In this document: positions 1 through 12,938 of the stretch, in pieces
Layout of the letters: each line of letters starts with the position of its first letter
How positions within the stretch are numbered: the stretch's first letter is position 1
From: Anadara kagoshimensis
Lineage: Eukaryota; Mollusca; Bivalvia; Arcoida; Arcidae
Assembly (NCBI GenBank): GCA_021292105.1
Contig: CM037869.1
Coordinates: 2,885,001-2,949,000, forward strand
DNA: 64,000 nt
Direction of reading: 5' to 3'
Position numbers and translations under genes: made by a program
Notes under the pieces: generated by a model
Told to the model about the DNA's origin: nothing
Databases searched by the model: none
What the model saw: the letters and a program-made list of their open reading frames with translations, nothing else

Positions 1-1520
1 GGTCCTGGGTATAGGTTAGCTGTTCTTTTAATTTTATCTTTCATTTTCAAAGAGTACAGACTATCTGAAATTCTGAATACAACTAAAGCTATATCTTTTT
101 CACCCATTATTGATATCTTTTGATGTTGATTATGAATACAATTTATAGAAGAGACTGAAAAAATGTGACAAATCTTTGGGTTCTTTAAAAAAAATTCCTG
201 ACAATATAATATTAACTGGTGTTGGAAGAAAACATTTCTAGTTTAGAAAATTTTAGAACAAACCCTATAATTTATTTATTATTTTCACTTTTTTGTTATT
301 TTTAACCTTTGGAATCAGGTTTATTATTTTAAATTTTATTTTCTTTCACTTAAACCCTTGAATATGTACATCATTTTTTTCATACCCTTTCTAAATGCTC
401 TTTTACTTGTATTTTAATTTTCAAAAAGAATAAATTTCAATTTTAACAAAGAATTAAAGAAAGTGTATAAATGTTACTTGCAAATTTGCCTGCCAAAGGT
501 CTGCGATTAAAGGCAAATATATACGCAAAACCACTTATGTGTGGTTTTGTATTTATCACATACCCTACCAAAGTAAATAAAAAGCTTTCTTTGGCTTAAT
601 CTGTCAAAGAATTCACAATCAACTATTTTATATTGATTTTTGATCTGATTCGAAAAATCTGATACCTGACTGGAAAAACTGCTAAAGATGTAATTAAAAA
701 CAACAGATAACTCTTCGTTTACGCATCATTGGTTAACATTTTACTAATACCATCGTAAACACTGGGAAAAATTACAAAAACAAACATTGATTTACAAAAT
801 TATTTAACATCGTCCGCGATTCTCCCAACTCGAGTAAATTCTCCTAACTTAACATGACGTATGTATCACACATTGACGTCATATTATTGTTTTTATTACA
901 TATCACATAATGACGTCATATTATTGTTGTCGGAAAAGGGAATTCCCCTAAAAGGAGTTCCGGCTACTATGGTGATATGGAATGTTGTATTGCACATGTG
1001 CAATACGGACTTTTGTATCACATGGCAAGAAAATGTAATGTATCGCTATAGTAAGATTCAATGGGTACAATGTATGTGATAAAACACTGTACATGTCATG
1101 ACAGGTATCACTGAAATAAAGAACCCTTCCTGCACATTGCCTTCAGTGCACTGCAAAGATAAAAATTTCTGCCACTTCACCTTTTGCTGGGAGCATCTCA
1201 ATATAAATGAAATATTATATTTCATTTTATATTTTCATAGGTGGGAAGTAAAATCCCATGCAATCAATCAGTCTTGGTTTCTGTGTTTGGTTTTACTGTA
1301 TGTTTTAATTGTGTTTTCTATTTATAAAGGTAGGAATTTTTATATACAGGTTTTATGTTTAATCTGTGTGTTACCTGTTACAGGTGAGGATATTAAGGTA
1401 GATGAAATAAAAGTCAGTATTTCTTACTTAATATTACGTTCCCCTTTATGGTTTAACTTTATGGTTTATTTTTTACCTGTTACAGGTGAGGATCATAATT
1501 ATTTTTTTTACCTGTTACAG
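1..1520 (+). other. UGGT intron or intergenic sequence before first visible exon
   Basis: AT-rich with no recognised UGGT exon. TGACGTCATATTATTGTT occurs twice (about 870-925), and a SINE family A tail fragment lies at about 1120-1275. No promoter element can be supported. Confidence 0.5.
1374..1520 (+). repeat. triplicated 3' splice site of UGGT exon 1
   Basis: The motif ACCTGTTACAG followed by GTGAGGAT occurs three times, with exon-like starts at 1384, 1486 and 1521. The first copy continues like the true exon for about 27 bases (reading EDIKVDEIK against EDVKVDEIE) and then diverges. The second keeps only GTGAGGAT. The third opens the real exon. Each copy retains a usable-looking AG acceptor. 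Confidence 0.85.
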
Positions 1521-4500
1521 GTGAGGATGTCAAGGTAGATGAGATAGAAGAGGGTGAAGACGATGTACAGGGATTTATGTTTTCTACACTAAAGTAAGTA
1601 CCACTAACAAAGACACAGGGTTTATGTTTAATTTTTGGTTGGAGTCAGTATTATTCAGTTGGATTGTTTGACCCATGTGAAAAAGGAGGGGCCGTATTTT
1701 CAAAAAATCTGGTCAACATCATAACATACTAATGTTTCCTGTGACAATCATACTAGCTGCTATTAAACAGTGTCGGTATTTTGCTTTAATTTATGTTCTT
1801 TATATTTTTATTTTAGAAATTTACATCCAGAAATGAAGGATGACTTAAAACGTTTTAGAAGTCACTTGATTGACTCCTCTTCAGAACTAGCTCCATTGAA
1901 AGTTTGGCAACTACAAGGTAAATAAGATATTAAGTCATATCAATAAAACATTCTTTCAAATTGAAAGTGGCATATCGTCACCCATCATTCACTGTCAACT
2001 TATCTTATATATTCCAGCATGCCTTGCATTAATATTTATCCCACCCTTTCGAAGAAAGAGGGGTCATTAAATTGAAGTTTCTGTCCTTCCGTCCATCTGA
2101 AATTCTTGTCTGTGCAAATTCTCGAAAACTTTGAAGTACTATTCATAAAATGTGGTACAAAGCATCAACATTGATAGAAGATGTGCATATCATTAACCAA
2201 AGTTGGTTTCCTAATTTTGCTGGGAGTTATTGCCCTTTGAACATGAGTGCAAATCACAAAAAAGAACCTGTTGGCTGGGGATCTCAATTCACTGAGTTTA
2301 CTTGTTGGTTCCGATTTGTGAAATCATAATCACATAAAATAATCAAGATGGCCTGAATAGGTATGCCATCACAGTTTTGAAAGAGCTGAAACTATAAACC
2401 TGATTTGTATGTTGGTATGGAACTGGAAGCTAGAATTTTAAAAGGCAGTGGCGGTGCTATCAGACAGCCAAGTTCAATTTTTTGGAAATTAAATATTGGT
2501 TGTTATAGCATGTACAACCTTGTTGTAATGTCTCTCTCCATAATTTTGGCACCTTGTTAATCACCACAATAATTTATAGTTGTAAAATCCATTTCTTGTT
2601 TCGTTTTTCTAGATACTTCTTTCCCTATTTATCACCAAACCACTTTATAATGTCAAAATTGGACTGTACAAATGATGGCGATAAATCCAGGTTTTACTAT
2701 ATATATTGACTATATATTGATGATATTTTCTATTGATTACAGATTTAAGTTTACAAGCTGCACAGAGAATTGTATCATCCCCAAAAGAAGATACATTGAA
2801 GATGTTGAGAGACATAAGTCAGAATTTCCCCAGTTTGACTAGGTAGGTTCTTAAAAATACAACTAAGGCTTAAAACAATAAGCTTGTTTCCACTTAACTT
2901 GACTTGACAAGCTCTAAATCTTTATGCCTACTTTAAATTAATAGTATGTGAATTTAGTGGCTATTTTGTCCACTATATTGAAAATGGTGGCTATATTTGA
3001 TTTTTTGGTTGGCCCACATTGAAAAAAAAAACAACTTTCCAGGTCATGAATTATAACTATGCCAAGTTCTATGCTTTTAACAAAAAAAACCCACAATTAT
3101 ACTAACAAATCTGCTGCACTATACCTTAAATTATTATGAAAATACATGTATTTTCATAAGCACGGTTAAAGTGGGGCTCTTGTCTTATATGGTAAACTAA
3201 AATGTGCCAACCTATTGACCATAATTTTTCTATGAGTGTGAGCAGAATTTTAATTATTTTTTTTTGGCCTAAACATGCATCTTCATTTTGTAACTTGGTT
3301 CTAATAAAGTTTATATCTCTAGTTCAACATTTTTGTCTTCAATTTTTCTACTATTTTTGCATTCTCTTCTGAATAACTTATTCAGTTAAAATTGTATCAT
3401 AAATGCCCATTGTAAAATAAAGTTTCAAACATTTTAAGATGACTCTCTTTTAAAACTTGACACATCAGGAGGTAAAAAATACCAAAATTCAACCTTTTCT
3501 GAAATTTTGAATTCTGTGGTAAAGATACATTTAATGGCTTATTTTAAAATTGAATGTCTTGTAATTACAGATCTTTAGTAAAAACTGGAATTAAAGAGGA
3601 ATTCAAACAAGAACTCAAAAAGAACCAACAGGTTTGTATTTCCTGGTTACCAGGAAATGTTTTCTATAACTTATAAAAGAATACTCACATACAGTACATA
3701 AGACTGTGAAGTAAGTTACAGTTGAGTTTGATGCCTTGTTTCAGGTATGTGTAGGATCATTACAGGTTATACTTACCATTTAACATTGCTTTTTCTAAAG
3801 TGTATGAATATCAACCACAATGCCTCTCACCGCCTAGGTTCAAATCCCACTTGGGACAAATCCTACTTTGAGAAGGTTTGTCAGTTTTATTCCCAATGGT
3901 TGGTGGTTTTTCTTTGGGGCACTCCTGTTTTCTTCTATTATCCCTGAACTGACCACCTTGACTAGAGCATAAAACTCTACTTCAGTCTACAACTTGTGGT
4001 CTACAACATTATATCTCATCAGATACCATTTTAAAATATTAGTATGGTTACTTAAAATGGTTCTTAGTCTTTGTGAAAAAGAAGTTTAATTTTTGTGAAC
4101 AAGTAAGGGCTTCTATAGAAGCATTGGCATAGGAATTGAAAATTTTGATGATGAAATTTTGCAACCTATACAGTTTTATTGGTGATGCATGTAGGCAAGA
4201 CACTTGGATTTTGTTATGTTTATTATGTTTTAATTTTCAGTATTTTGAGCAGCATCATGCGTTATCTGGGGGTGATTCTCTGTTATATGTAAACCATTTA
4301 CAGATAGACTTGGATGTCTGGAAAATGAAGTTTAATATTTATTATGTTTTCACTTTCAGTATTTTGAGCAGCACCATGCATTATCTGTGGGGTGATTCTC
4401 TGTTATACGTGAACAGTTTACAGATAGACTTGGATGTCTGGAAAATGAAGTTTAATATTTATTATGTTTTAATTTTTAGTATTTTGAGCAGCACCATGCG

Positions 4501-7500
4501 TTATCTGGGGGTGATTCTCTGTTATATGTGAACGGTTTACAGATAGACTTGGATGTCTATGATATATACACTATGTTAGATGTCATGAAGTCAGAAGCTA
4601 AGTTGATAGAAGGACTTTATAGTCTTGGATTTAAGGTAAGATGATGGGGAATGATAGAATCCTACACCAGTGATAATGTAAGATACAGATATCTTGGATG
4701 AGGATGAATATTTTACAGATCGGTCATCAGTGAGTTTTGGACATATCTGTCTAACATTGTTACTAGTGTAGGATTTTTTCTAACATATTAGCAAAATAAA
4801 AATAGGATTTATGAACAAACATTTGGATCAAATGTTCTATTTTAATGCCACCGTCAAGTTGTGTAATCACTTCAAAATAGCATGGTGATAAGCAATGTGG
4901 CAAAGTTATCAAGGGAACATAATGAGGCTGTACATCCTATTTTAAAAACATTTTTTCACTCTTAAAGGATGGAAATTTGTAGTGTTAACTTGCACATTAA
5001 TTGCAGTGACCTGCTTTGTATGGAGTACAGTCTAACCTGTCTATAAAGGCCACCCAAGGGAACCAGTAAAATGACCTCTATGGGCATGTGGCAATTATAT
5101 ACAGGTTCAAATGGCATGAATAAGAGCTATTTGGATAAATTTTACTTGCCTTTTCAAGCTGGTGACCCTTATATAGAGGTGGTCTTTAAGACAGGTTTGA
5201 CTGTATATAGATTTGTAATGTTTAGACATCATACCTTTCAGGGCTCAGAGACTAAACAGTTACTAAAACTGGACATCAAGGAATCTAAAGAATATGCCAT
5301 AGATATAAGACATACAGCTGTACAGGTTAGTTAAAGAAACAATATTATTTATTTTATTTTATTTTTGAAAATGTGAACTTTCTTAAGTTTACTGTTAGTA
5401 TAGGTAAAAAAATATACGGTTTTCTTTCATAATAGACCAAATCAATCACAATTTTTATTAATTTATCAAATCTGATTAAGCTAATTTTGAAAAGGAGTCC
5501 TATTAAAAATATGTTTTTTGTTCTGATGAGTTGCCAGAACTTGGTATAGTACATGTAATATTGATGCCAAGTATAAAGAGAATCTATAACAAGTTCCAGA
5601 CTGAGATAAGAAAATTCCAGTCGAGTAGTCAGATATTTTCATCTCAAATGAGGCTCTGTTCCTTACTATTATTGGAAAAGTAGCCCCTATTGTACTGAGA
5701 TACCCTGCACATGCTCATGCGAGGTGTGATATGGAAAAAATATTGTACCACCTACACCCGTGAGATAAATCTGTCGCATATGCAAGATGACCATGCCAAC
5801 TGCATTTATGTATGAATCACTGGTTTATCAATTATGATTACTAATGTATGTTTTATTCTGTATTGCAGTTTATAAATGATTTAGAAAATGACCAGAAATA
5901 TAAGAATTGGCCAAACAGTGTACAAGAAATGCTTCGTCCAACTTTTCCGGGAATGTTACGTCATGTTGCCAAGAATTTTTTTAACATTGTAAGTATCAGA
6001 AATGAATACAGTTGACTCTCGTTATCTCGAACTCGATGGGGAAATGCAAAAAGTTCGTCTTATCCGGAGTTCGAGATAACTGATGTTAAAAACGGCAACA
6101 AAAGGGAAGTAATTCGTACACGCCTACCGGAAGTCGCTTCTGGCGACTTCCGGTTTTATCTTGTCAAACTGTATGTCATCGGCATTTACATTTTAAGATG
6201 CAATGATAAATGATTCAATTATGCATTTTGTTTTATAAGATTTTCTTTAATTACTCAAATCTGTCAATAACTGATTGCGCTATTGTTATTAGCCGACAAA
6301 TAGTGGAGTCCGCTTTGGTCTCCATACCAGTTTCGCTTTGTGTTCTTTAATCACCCCAAGCTTCCGGTTGTATTGAGTAATGTTCACATCACACGCTTTC
6401 GGCAGCCATGTTCAGCTTGGCAGTAATTATAACACCTGCTAATCTCTTTGATGGTTTAATTGCTTATGCAAAGGATAATAATTAAGGGCTTAAGGAAATT
6501 GGGAGGTCAGTGCAATGTTGTAATTTTAAAATCAACACGAGGCCGACAGTCAAATATTTTATTCATGTCGTCCGGAATGTTTTTTCTACCAAAAAATCTG
6601 TAGGCGTTGACAAATTTGATTTTCCAAAATTTTTTCTTCGAGTTAACAAATTTATTTTCCTAAATTTTTTCTTTGAGTTAACAAATTTAATTTTCCTAAA
6701 TTTTTTCTTCGAGTTAACGAGTGTAATTTTCCTAGGATTTTCATTCAAGGGGACGAAAATATTGTTCGACATATCTGATAAATAGAGGATCTTAGACGAG
6801 TGGGGGTTTAATATGAAATTTATTAAACGAGTTTAATAATTAAATATGCCACGAGCCTTGGCGAGTGGCATATTTAATTATTGAACGAGTTTAATAAATT
6901 TCATATTAAACCCTCACGAGTCTAAGATTCTATATATCACATAACTCAAAATACCGAGGCATAATGACATGTTCATATTATTTGATGCCATATAGAAACA
7001 GACGATGTCTATCTGGGTCAGACAAATCACCTCCAAATCAACTGCGCAAGTAAGAATATAGTTCTATTTAGTTATAGTAAAGTAAATTAATCACCTAGAA
7101 AAAAAGACATAATCAGTATGTAAGTTTAAATCATAATATTTTCCGAATGCATCAAAATTATTTTTCAAAGAATCGGAAAGTCCTCAAAAGTCTAAAAATA
7201 AACAACAGACTGACACAGTTTTCATATGACGTCATTAGGCACGACCACTACGTAAAACAGAAGTGTGATAACTGATTACGTCACAATCAAGTGATATGAC
7301 ATGGGTACCTGTGTAATACGAAAAATATTACACCGTTTTATTCCATCAATAACAGGAGGGTTATGTGATATTTCGAGATATCCGAGTTCGAGGTAACCGG
7401 AGTGATTTTGGTTTAATAAAGAACAACTCTGTTCGGACTTTTTAAAAAAGTTCGAGATATCCGGTAGTTCGAGATATCCGAGTTCGAGATAACGAGATTC

Positions 7501-10500
7501 AACTGTATATGGCTTTGATAAACATTTCATTCATTAATTGTGAAATTAAAGCTTGTAGCTGAATGAGTTTCTCTCAACTCAGAAATAAGCAAAATTCACT
7601 TTTAAATTCAAAACAACTACATTTACTTTAAACATATTAATTGTAGGAGTTTACTAAATTTAGCAATTTTTGCAATGATAGAGTACTGCTAATTTTAATC
7701 CAACACCAAAGTAATTATAATGTAAATGCATTAAGTGGACACGAGATTTACCTTAATTCAAGTCTATGTGAATTTACCTAAATTATAATTTGCACATGCT
7801 AAAATTAAGACATTAACAGTTTGTATAAACAATATAATGAGTAAAAACAAGCTCTATAATGAATTGACAGATCGCTGGCCATGCCCACAATGTTCCGACA
7901 AAGCCCCAGCATGCTTGAATTACAGAAAAAGAGTGATAACTTGGCCTGAATTGTGCCATTTAATGACGTCACTGACAATAGTACGTCATAAGTTGCTGTG
8001 ATGCTGCTTTGGTACTGTGATGGCGGCCAGTGTCAGAACATAAAAGGCATGACTGGCGATACGTCAGTTGTTAGAGCACTCCTCCATCTGTCAGGTTCCT
8101 TGGTGGTTGAGTACATTGTCTTTGTGATTAAACAGGTTACCAAATGTACAAAAATACAAATAATGTTAAAAATAAAATACTTTATGCTTTACTATAAATT
8201 GGGATATTTGTTGTCACGAAAATTTTTGTGAGGGTAAATACATGTACATTTAAGCACAAAAAATAAAAATTTTGATCAATGTTATTTCATTTTTAGGGGC
8301 TAATTAACTTTTAAAACATTATTTTTTCAGGTATTTATGGTTGATCCTTTAGAAGCAAATAGCAGAGAATTACTAAAAATGGCTGAGGCATTTCATGTTC
8401 ATAGTGCACCAATAAGAATTGCTATTGTTATGGTGGTGAACTTTGACACAGAGGTCACAGGTCATGATGATGCAGGTGTGGCCCTGTCCAGAGCATATGA
8501 CTGTATAAGACAGGAAGAGGAAGCACCAAAAGCATTATCTTTTGTCACAGATGTAAGTAAAGATTCTGATATCATGACGTTGGTATAACCATAACAGATA
8601 CACTTTCTGTACCTTACTTGTCGCCCTTCTTGTATAGCACTTGGTTAACTTGCTAGGGTACTATGTTTGTAAATCTGCTGGGTTACATAAACACAAAGTT
8701 TATTGATGAAAAGAATGTAACTCATACATCATGGAACTCTAGTTATGGTTAACAAACATGCTATAGGTATGCATGCAAGTCACGCTGATTAACAAAGTTA
8801 AAAAGACCAAACTAGCTACTTTGAAGGTGACAAAAATGTTACAGGCTCAGGGTACATAAATCTGCTAGGCTGTTTAACCTGTCACAAATTAACCTGTATA
8901 ACTTACTTGTATATTGTATTCAAATTCCACTGACACAACTACATGTAATAGCATCAGTTTTCTCAAGTCATGAACCCTAATCAAAATTCAAAATGACTAC
9001 ATTTTCTGTAAGATAAAAATCAATGATGCATGAGAAAGAAAACTACAGTCTAGATTGCCATATTGACCCTTGTTTATAGTGGCACTTTATCTTAATATAA
9101 CCCAATTTTTTGGGCCCATTGTACTAGTAATATTATATGGTCTATGTTTTTGTTGCAGCCTCCAAAAAAGGCCATAACTAATTAACAGATACAATACTTT
9201 ATTATTTACAAGTGCCTTTGTTTGTTTCTCAGATATATGAGAGTGCCAGAGGAAAAGAAATAACAGTGAAGATGGTTCAATCACAATTTAAAAAATCTTA
9301 TCCAGATGAAGATTTTGAGAAAGTATTTGGTGATTTTCCAGATTATGATGTTTTAAGAAGGGTAAATATCATATTATACATTACCTTGTATACTTGCTAT
9401 GTTCCCATTCAAGGTAGTCAGAATCACTATTGGCTACTATTTTCTAAGAAATTCTTAAAAAAAAATATTTTGACAAATTTGTAAAAAAAAACTAGTTTAA
9501 AAAAGAACTAGCTCATTAAGAAATTTAGGCCAAGTGTTTACATTACCAAGGATTACACCAGCATCTCTGTGTACAATTAACACACATAAAGTAACATGCT
9601 TAGTTACCCACCTAAATAAAAGGCAAGATTTCTACTTTTATGGTGCATACTGCACGTTATTTATTTATACCTGTTCAGCAAAGATTAAAGATTTTCAATT
9701 TATATGATGATATACATGTAAATGCAATCATTTAAATCCATTGAATGGCCCTTTAAAACTTCAATAAATTGATTTTTACAGGGAGCTGCAGAGTATATTG
9801 GTAGATCTGGATTGAGTGATTTTCCTCAAGTTTTAATGAATGGAATACCATTTAAGAGAGAATCACTGAATGAACAAGGATTTGAAGAAGCTGTGGTTAG
9901 TGCAATTCTTGATGCCACACCTGACATACAGAAGGCTATTTACCATGTAAGTATATAAATTAATAAATCTGATAAGTTTCAAATCCTTCTGTTGACTATT
10001 AGATTTGTAAAGTAGACACCTTGTTCTTGTGAGGGGTTTAAGTTCAAAGATGTCATGTACCTTCTTTTTAAGCTTTCTGCTCTAATTCCTCAAAAGCTAG
10101 CTTAATCTAGATCTTTTGTACAAAATTTTAAGTTGTCAAAAGCCAAGTAAAAACTTTGATAACTAGCAGATTAACATGACATTTCAACTGTGAAGTGAGA
10201 CCCAGTGCTCTGGAAAGGTAGGCAGCTCCAATTGTAAGTTGTTAGGTTATTTAGTTTGATTTAGAACTAACTGTTTTACTTCTACAATTTCAGGGTAAAT
10301 TACATGACTTTGTAAACACCTTGGAATGGCTGATGGAACAAGATCATGTCCTGCCGAGATTGAATTCCAGAATCTTGTCACCACCTGCTAAGTCACTGGA
10401 CTTTACTACAAATATAGGTAAGACTTAGCCAAAGTATTTAACACCTTCAACTAAAATCATTTATCAAACATGGATAGAGGGATGGATGGATAGATGTACG

Positions 10501-12649
10501 GACAGACAGACCAGTCAAAAATACATCACTTACATGAATATTGAGAAGTCACTAGCTATAGTAGAAGTGGCAGAAATTTTTACCTTTGCAGAGTGTTAAG
10601 TGCAGCATGCAAGAAAGGGTTCTTTTAGTATCGTGCCAATTGTAACATGGAGCATCAATATTTAAGTTCTTTTCTAAAGGCCTTGGTGACTTTCATTTCT
10701 TCATTTTTAGATCCTGAGTGCTTGGTGAAAGGACAGTCACTATCTATTTTCAAGTCTTGGTCAGACCCAGCCAAGTTTGAACCATAACCTACCACATATG
10801 AATCAACTACTCTACCAACTGAGCTCCTGTAGTGGTTTACAAAACCTGGAACTCCTGATACTTCATTCCAGTATGTCATTTGTTTAGAGAATGGAACTCA
10901 ATGGTGTTTCAATGTTGACTACTGTGCATAAATCAGCCAGTTACTGAAATTGACCATATCCAATAAAAAAAAATCTGCACAAATAGGGTGTCACATGGTA
11001 CACTTTCTTATCTCATTACATCTATCTATTTTATTTTACAGATGGAAATATCTTCAATGAACCAGAGACATTTAAACTGTTAAATACCAAGGATATGTCA
11101 TCTATTATTAATGAAAATATGAAGTACATCAGCAGAAAAGGTAAAGAAATGTTCAATTTTTATACATCATATGAAAATCATGTTACAGTGCTGTTCATTT
11201 GTTTTGTCTGTCTGGGGAGAGTTTTATTTTAAACACTAAAAGTTGTCTCTAATTAAAAAAAAGCCTTTGCCTTTCAATCGTTTGAGACAGCCCATTATCA
11301 TATATGCAAATTCATAAAGATATTGGAAAATGACTTAATTTCATAATTGATCAATAATGATATTAACCCCGGATCCAGTTGTTTTTTGTTCTTTTTTGAA
11401 ATCGATGATTAAAACAGATTGGAAAAATCAATTTGTCAGTACAGTATAACACAAATATATATAAACACGCTTAAACCTTATACATGGATAGTACAAAGTC
11501 AAATGTTATGTCTGTCCGCTTCTCTATATAAGTCTATATATAACAAAATAACAAAGTTGCTTTATAACAAAGTTAAAAATAGAGTCCCAAGGGCTTTGTT
11601 ATAAACATGTTTTACTGTATTAAAACTATAACTTATATTTTGGAATATAATATATGAATGCTTAAATCTAAATATAAACAATGACATGTCATTTTTATTT
11701 ACTTTTTCAGATGAATTACTGCAGGGGGTTACAATGTGGATTGTCTGTGATCTAGAAACTGTTAAAGGAAGAGAACTCATGTATTCAGCAATGAAACATT
11801 TGGTATGAAGACAGGTTATAACATATACAATTCCCTTTGACTGTTAAGGTTAAAAATCTCTTTGTACAAGTTTTAGATATAATTAAGAAAGAAAGTTTAT
11901 GCAGAAATAAAGACCAAAACCATACTGTAGCCGATTATGTATCTTACCATCTCCAGTTTGATGGGAACCACTGCGGTATCTCAGTTGGTAGAGTGCTTGC
12001 TCCATAAGTAGGAGATGGTGGGTTCAATCTCCGGCAAGGTCTGACCCAAGACTTGTAAGTAGGTAGTCACTGTTCTTTCAGATGGGAACTTAAAATAAAC
12101 GAGGTCAAGGTAGGCATGGCACGATAAAGAACCCTGCTGTATAATGCCATCAGCACATGCACAACACACAAGCAAAATTTCAGCACCATCTCCTATAACT
12201 GGCGACATCCCAGTATAGTTGAAATATTTTTGACTTGGACTTTAAACACCATTATTTAACTCAACTTTAGTTTTATTGGAGATGTTCATCTGTTTAGTGA
12301 CTAAAATCTTTATACACCTAAGTGTATTCAGTAGCATAATGACTAGACTTCCCTACTTTTACAAATTATGATGCCAGTTTGTGAAGGTAGGGTTATAACT
12401 TCTTATGAAATTCCAACTTTCATCCTTCTTTCTATCTAGACACTTCTTGTCTTCAGTAATCCTTCAAAACTATAAAGAACTATTTTACAAAATTTGGTGC
12501 AAAACATTGACATTAATAAGAGATGTATATATCATTAACCTGGTTTTCTCATTTCCTGTGGGTAATGTTCCTTTGAACATAAGTGCAAATCTCATAAAGT
12601 ACCTACTGTTGAGGGATCCAAATTGACTGAATTTGCTTGTTTAGAACTG

Positions 12650-12728
<79 letters not shown>

Positions 12729-12938
12729 CAGAAACATTCACATCATATGCGTATGGGTGTTGTTTTCAATCCGTCTATGGATTCAGACAGTGACTACTTG
12801 ATTACTAAAGCCGTCTACACAGCCTTCCAAACACTGAGTAATAACTTAGCAAAACTCTTCATAACTAAGTTAGTCAAGGAGGAAAATGTCCAGGAACTCA
12901 GAGCTGGCACTAAAACTATAGAAGATCTAGAAGTCAAT
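1521..12938 (+). CDS. UGGT1: UGGT exons 1-14: thioredoxin-like folding-sensor region
   Basis: Exon coordinates read from frame continuity and GT-AG sites: 1521-1593, 1817-1917, 2743-2842, 3571-3631, 4480-4635, 5242-5325, 5869-5988, 8331-8552, 9233-9361, 9782-9946, 10294-10417, 11042-11140, 11711-11802, 12732-12938. They encode about residues 1-577 of the visible protein, matching the tandem thioredoxin-like domains that contact misfolded substrate. Recognisable stretches are [12 protein letters not shown] (exon 2), SLTRSLVKTG (exons 3/4), [15 protein letters not shown] (exon 5), [11 protein letters not shown] (exon 7), [11 protein letters not shown] (exon 8), [11 protein letters not shown] (exon 10) and LPRLNSRIL (exon 11). 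Exon 5 is the last of three tandem copies of its 5' half. The acceptor of exon 14 follows directly on a TATT microsatellite. Exon 1 boundaries are the least certain because its acceptor is present in three near-identical copies. Confidence 0.93.

Larger units (their letters stand above)
6009..7505. mobile_element. non-autonomous pogo/Tigger-like DNA transposon, about 1.5 kb
   Basis: Ends are inverted: CAGTTGACTCTCGTTATCTC at the left and the complement of CAGTTGAATCTCGTTATCTC at the right, flanked by TA on both sides. GTTCGAGATA-type subterminal repeats recur near both ends (6067-6080; 7370-7490). No transposase frame is visible. Inside lie a four-copy 36-bp tandem repeat and a 150-bp palindromic element. 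It fills most of UGGT intron 7. Confidence 0.85.

Noticed and set aside
1384..1412. Micro-exon upstream of UGGT exon 1
   Set aside because: 29 nt would shift the frame, and its donor AAAGTCAGT is weak; better explained as a duplicated exon edge.
1098..1538. 146-codon open frame running into UGGT exon 1
   Set aside because: The frame differs from that of the exon, and much of it is a SINE fragment plus the duplicated acceptors.
4241..4359. Copy 1 of exon 5 as a real alternative exon
   Set aside because: It is open but has no donor of its own at the matching place and leads to a stop near 4530. Kept as a finding rather than a coding call.
11968..12040. Functional tRNA gene candidates (also at 14366, 25312, 45880 and 47540)
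   Set aside because: A and B boxes are present but cloverleaf stems are imperfect and each continues into a longer dispersed repeat, so they are SINE heads.
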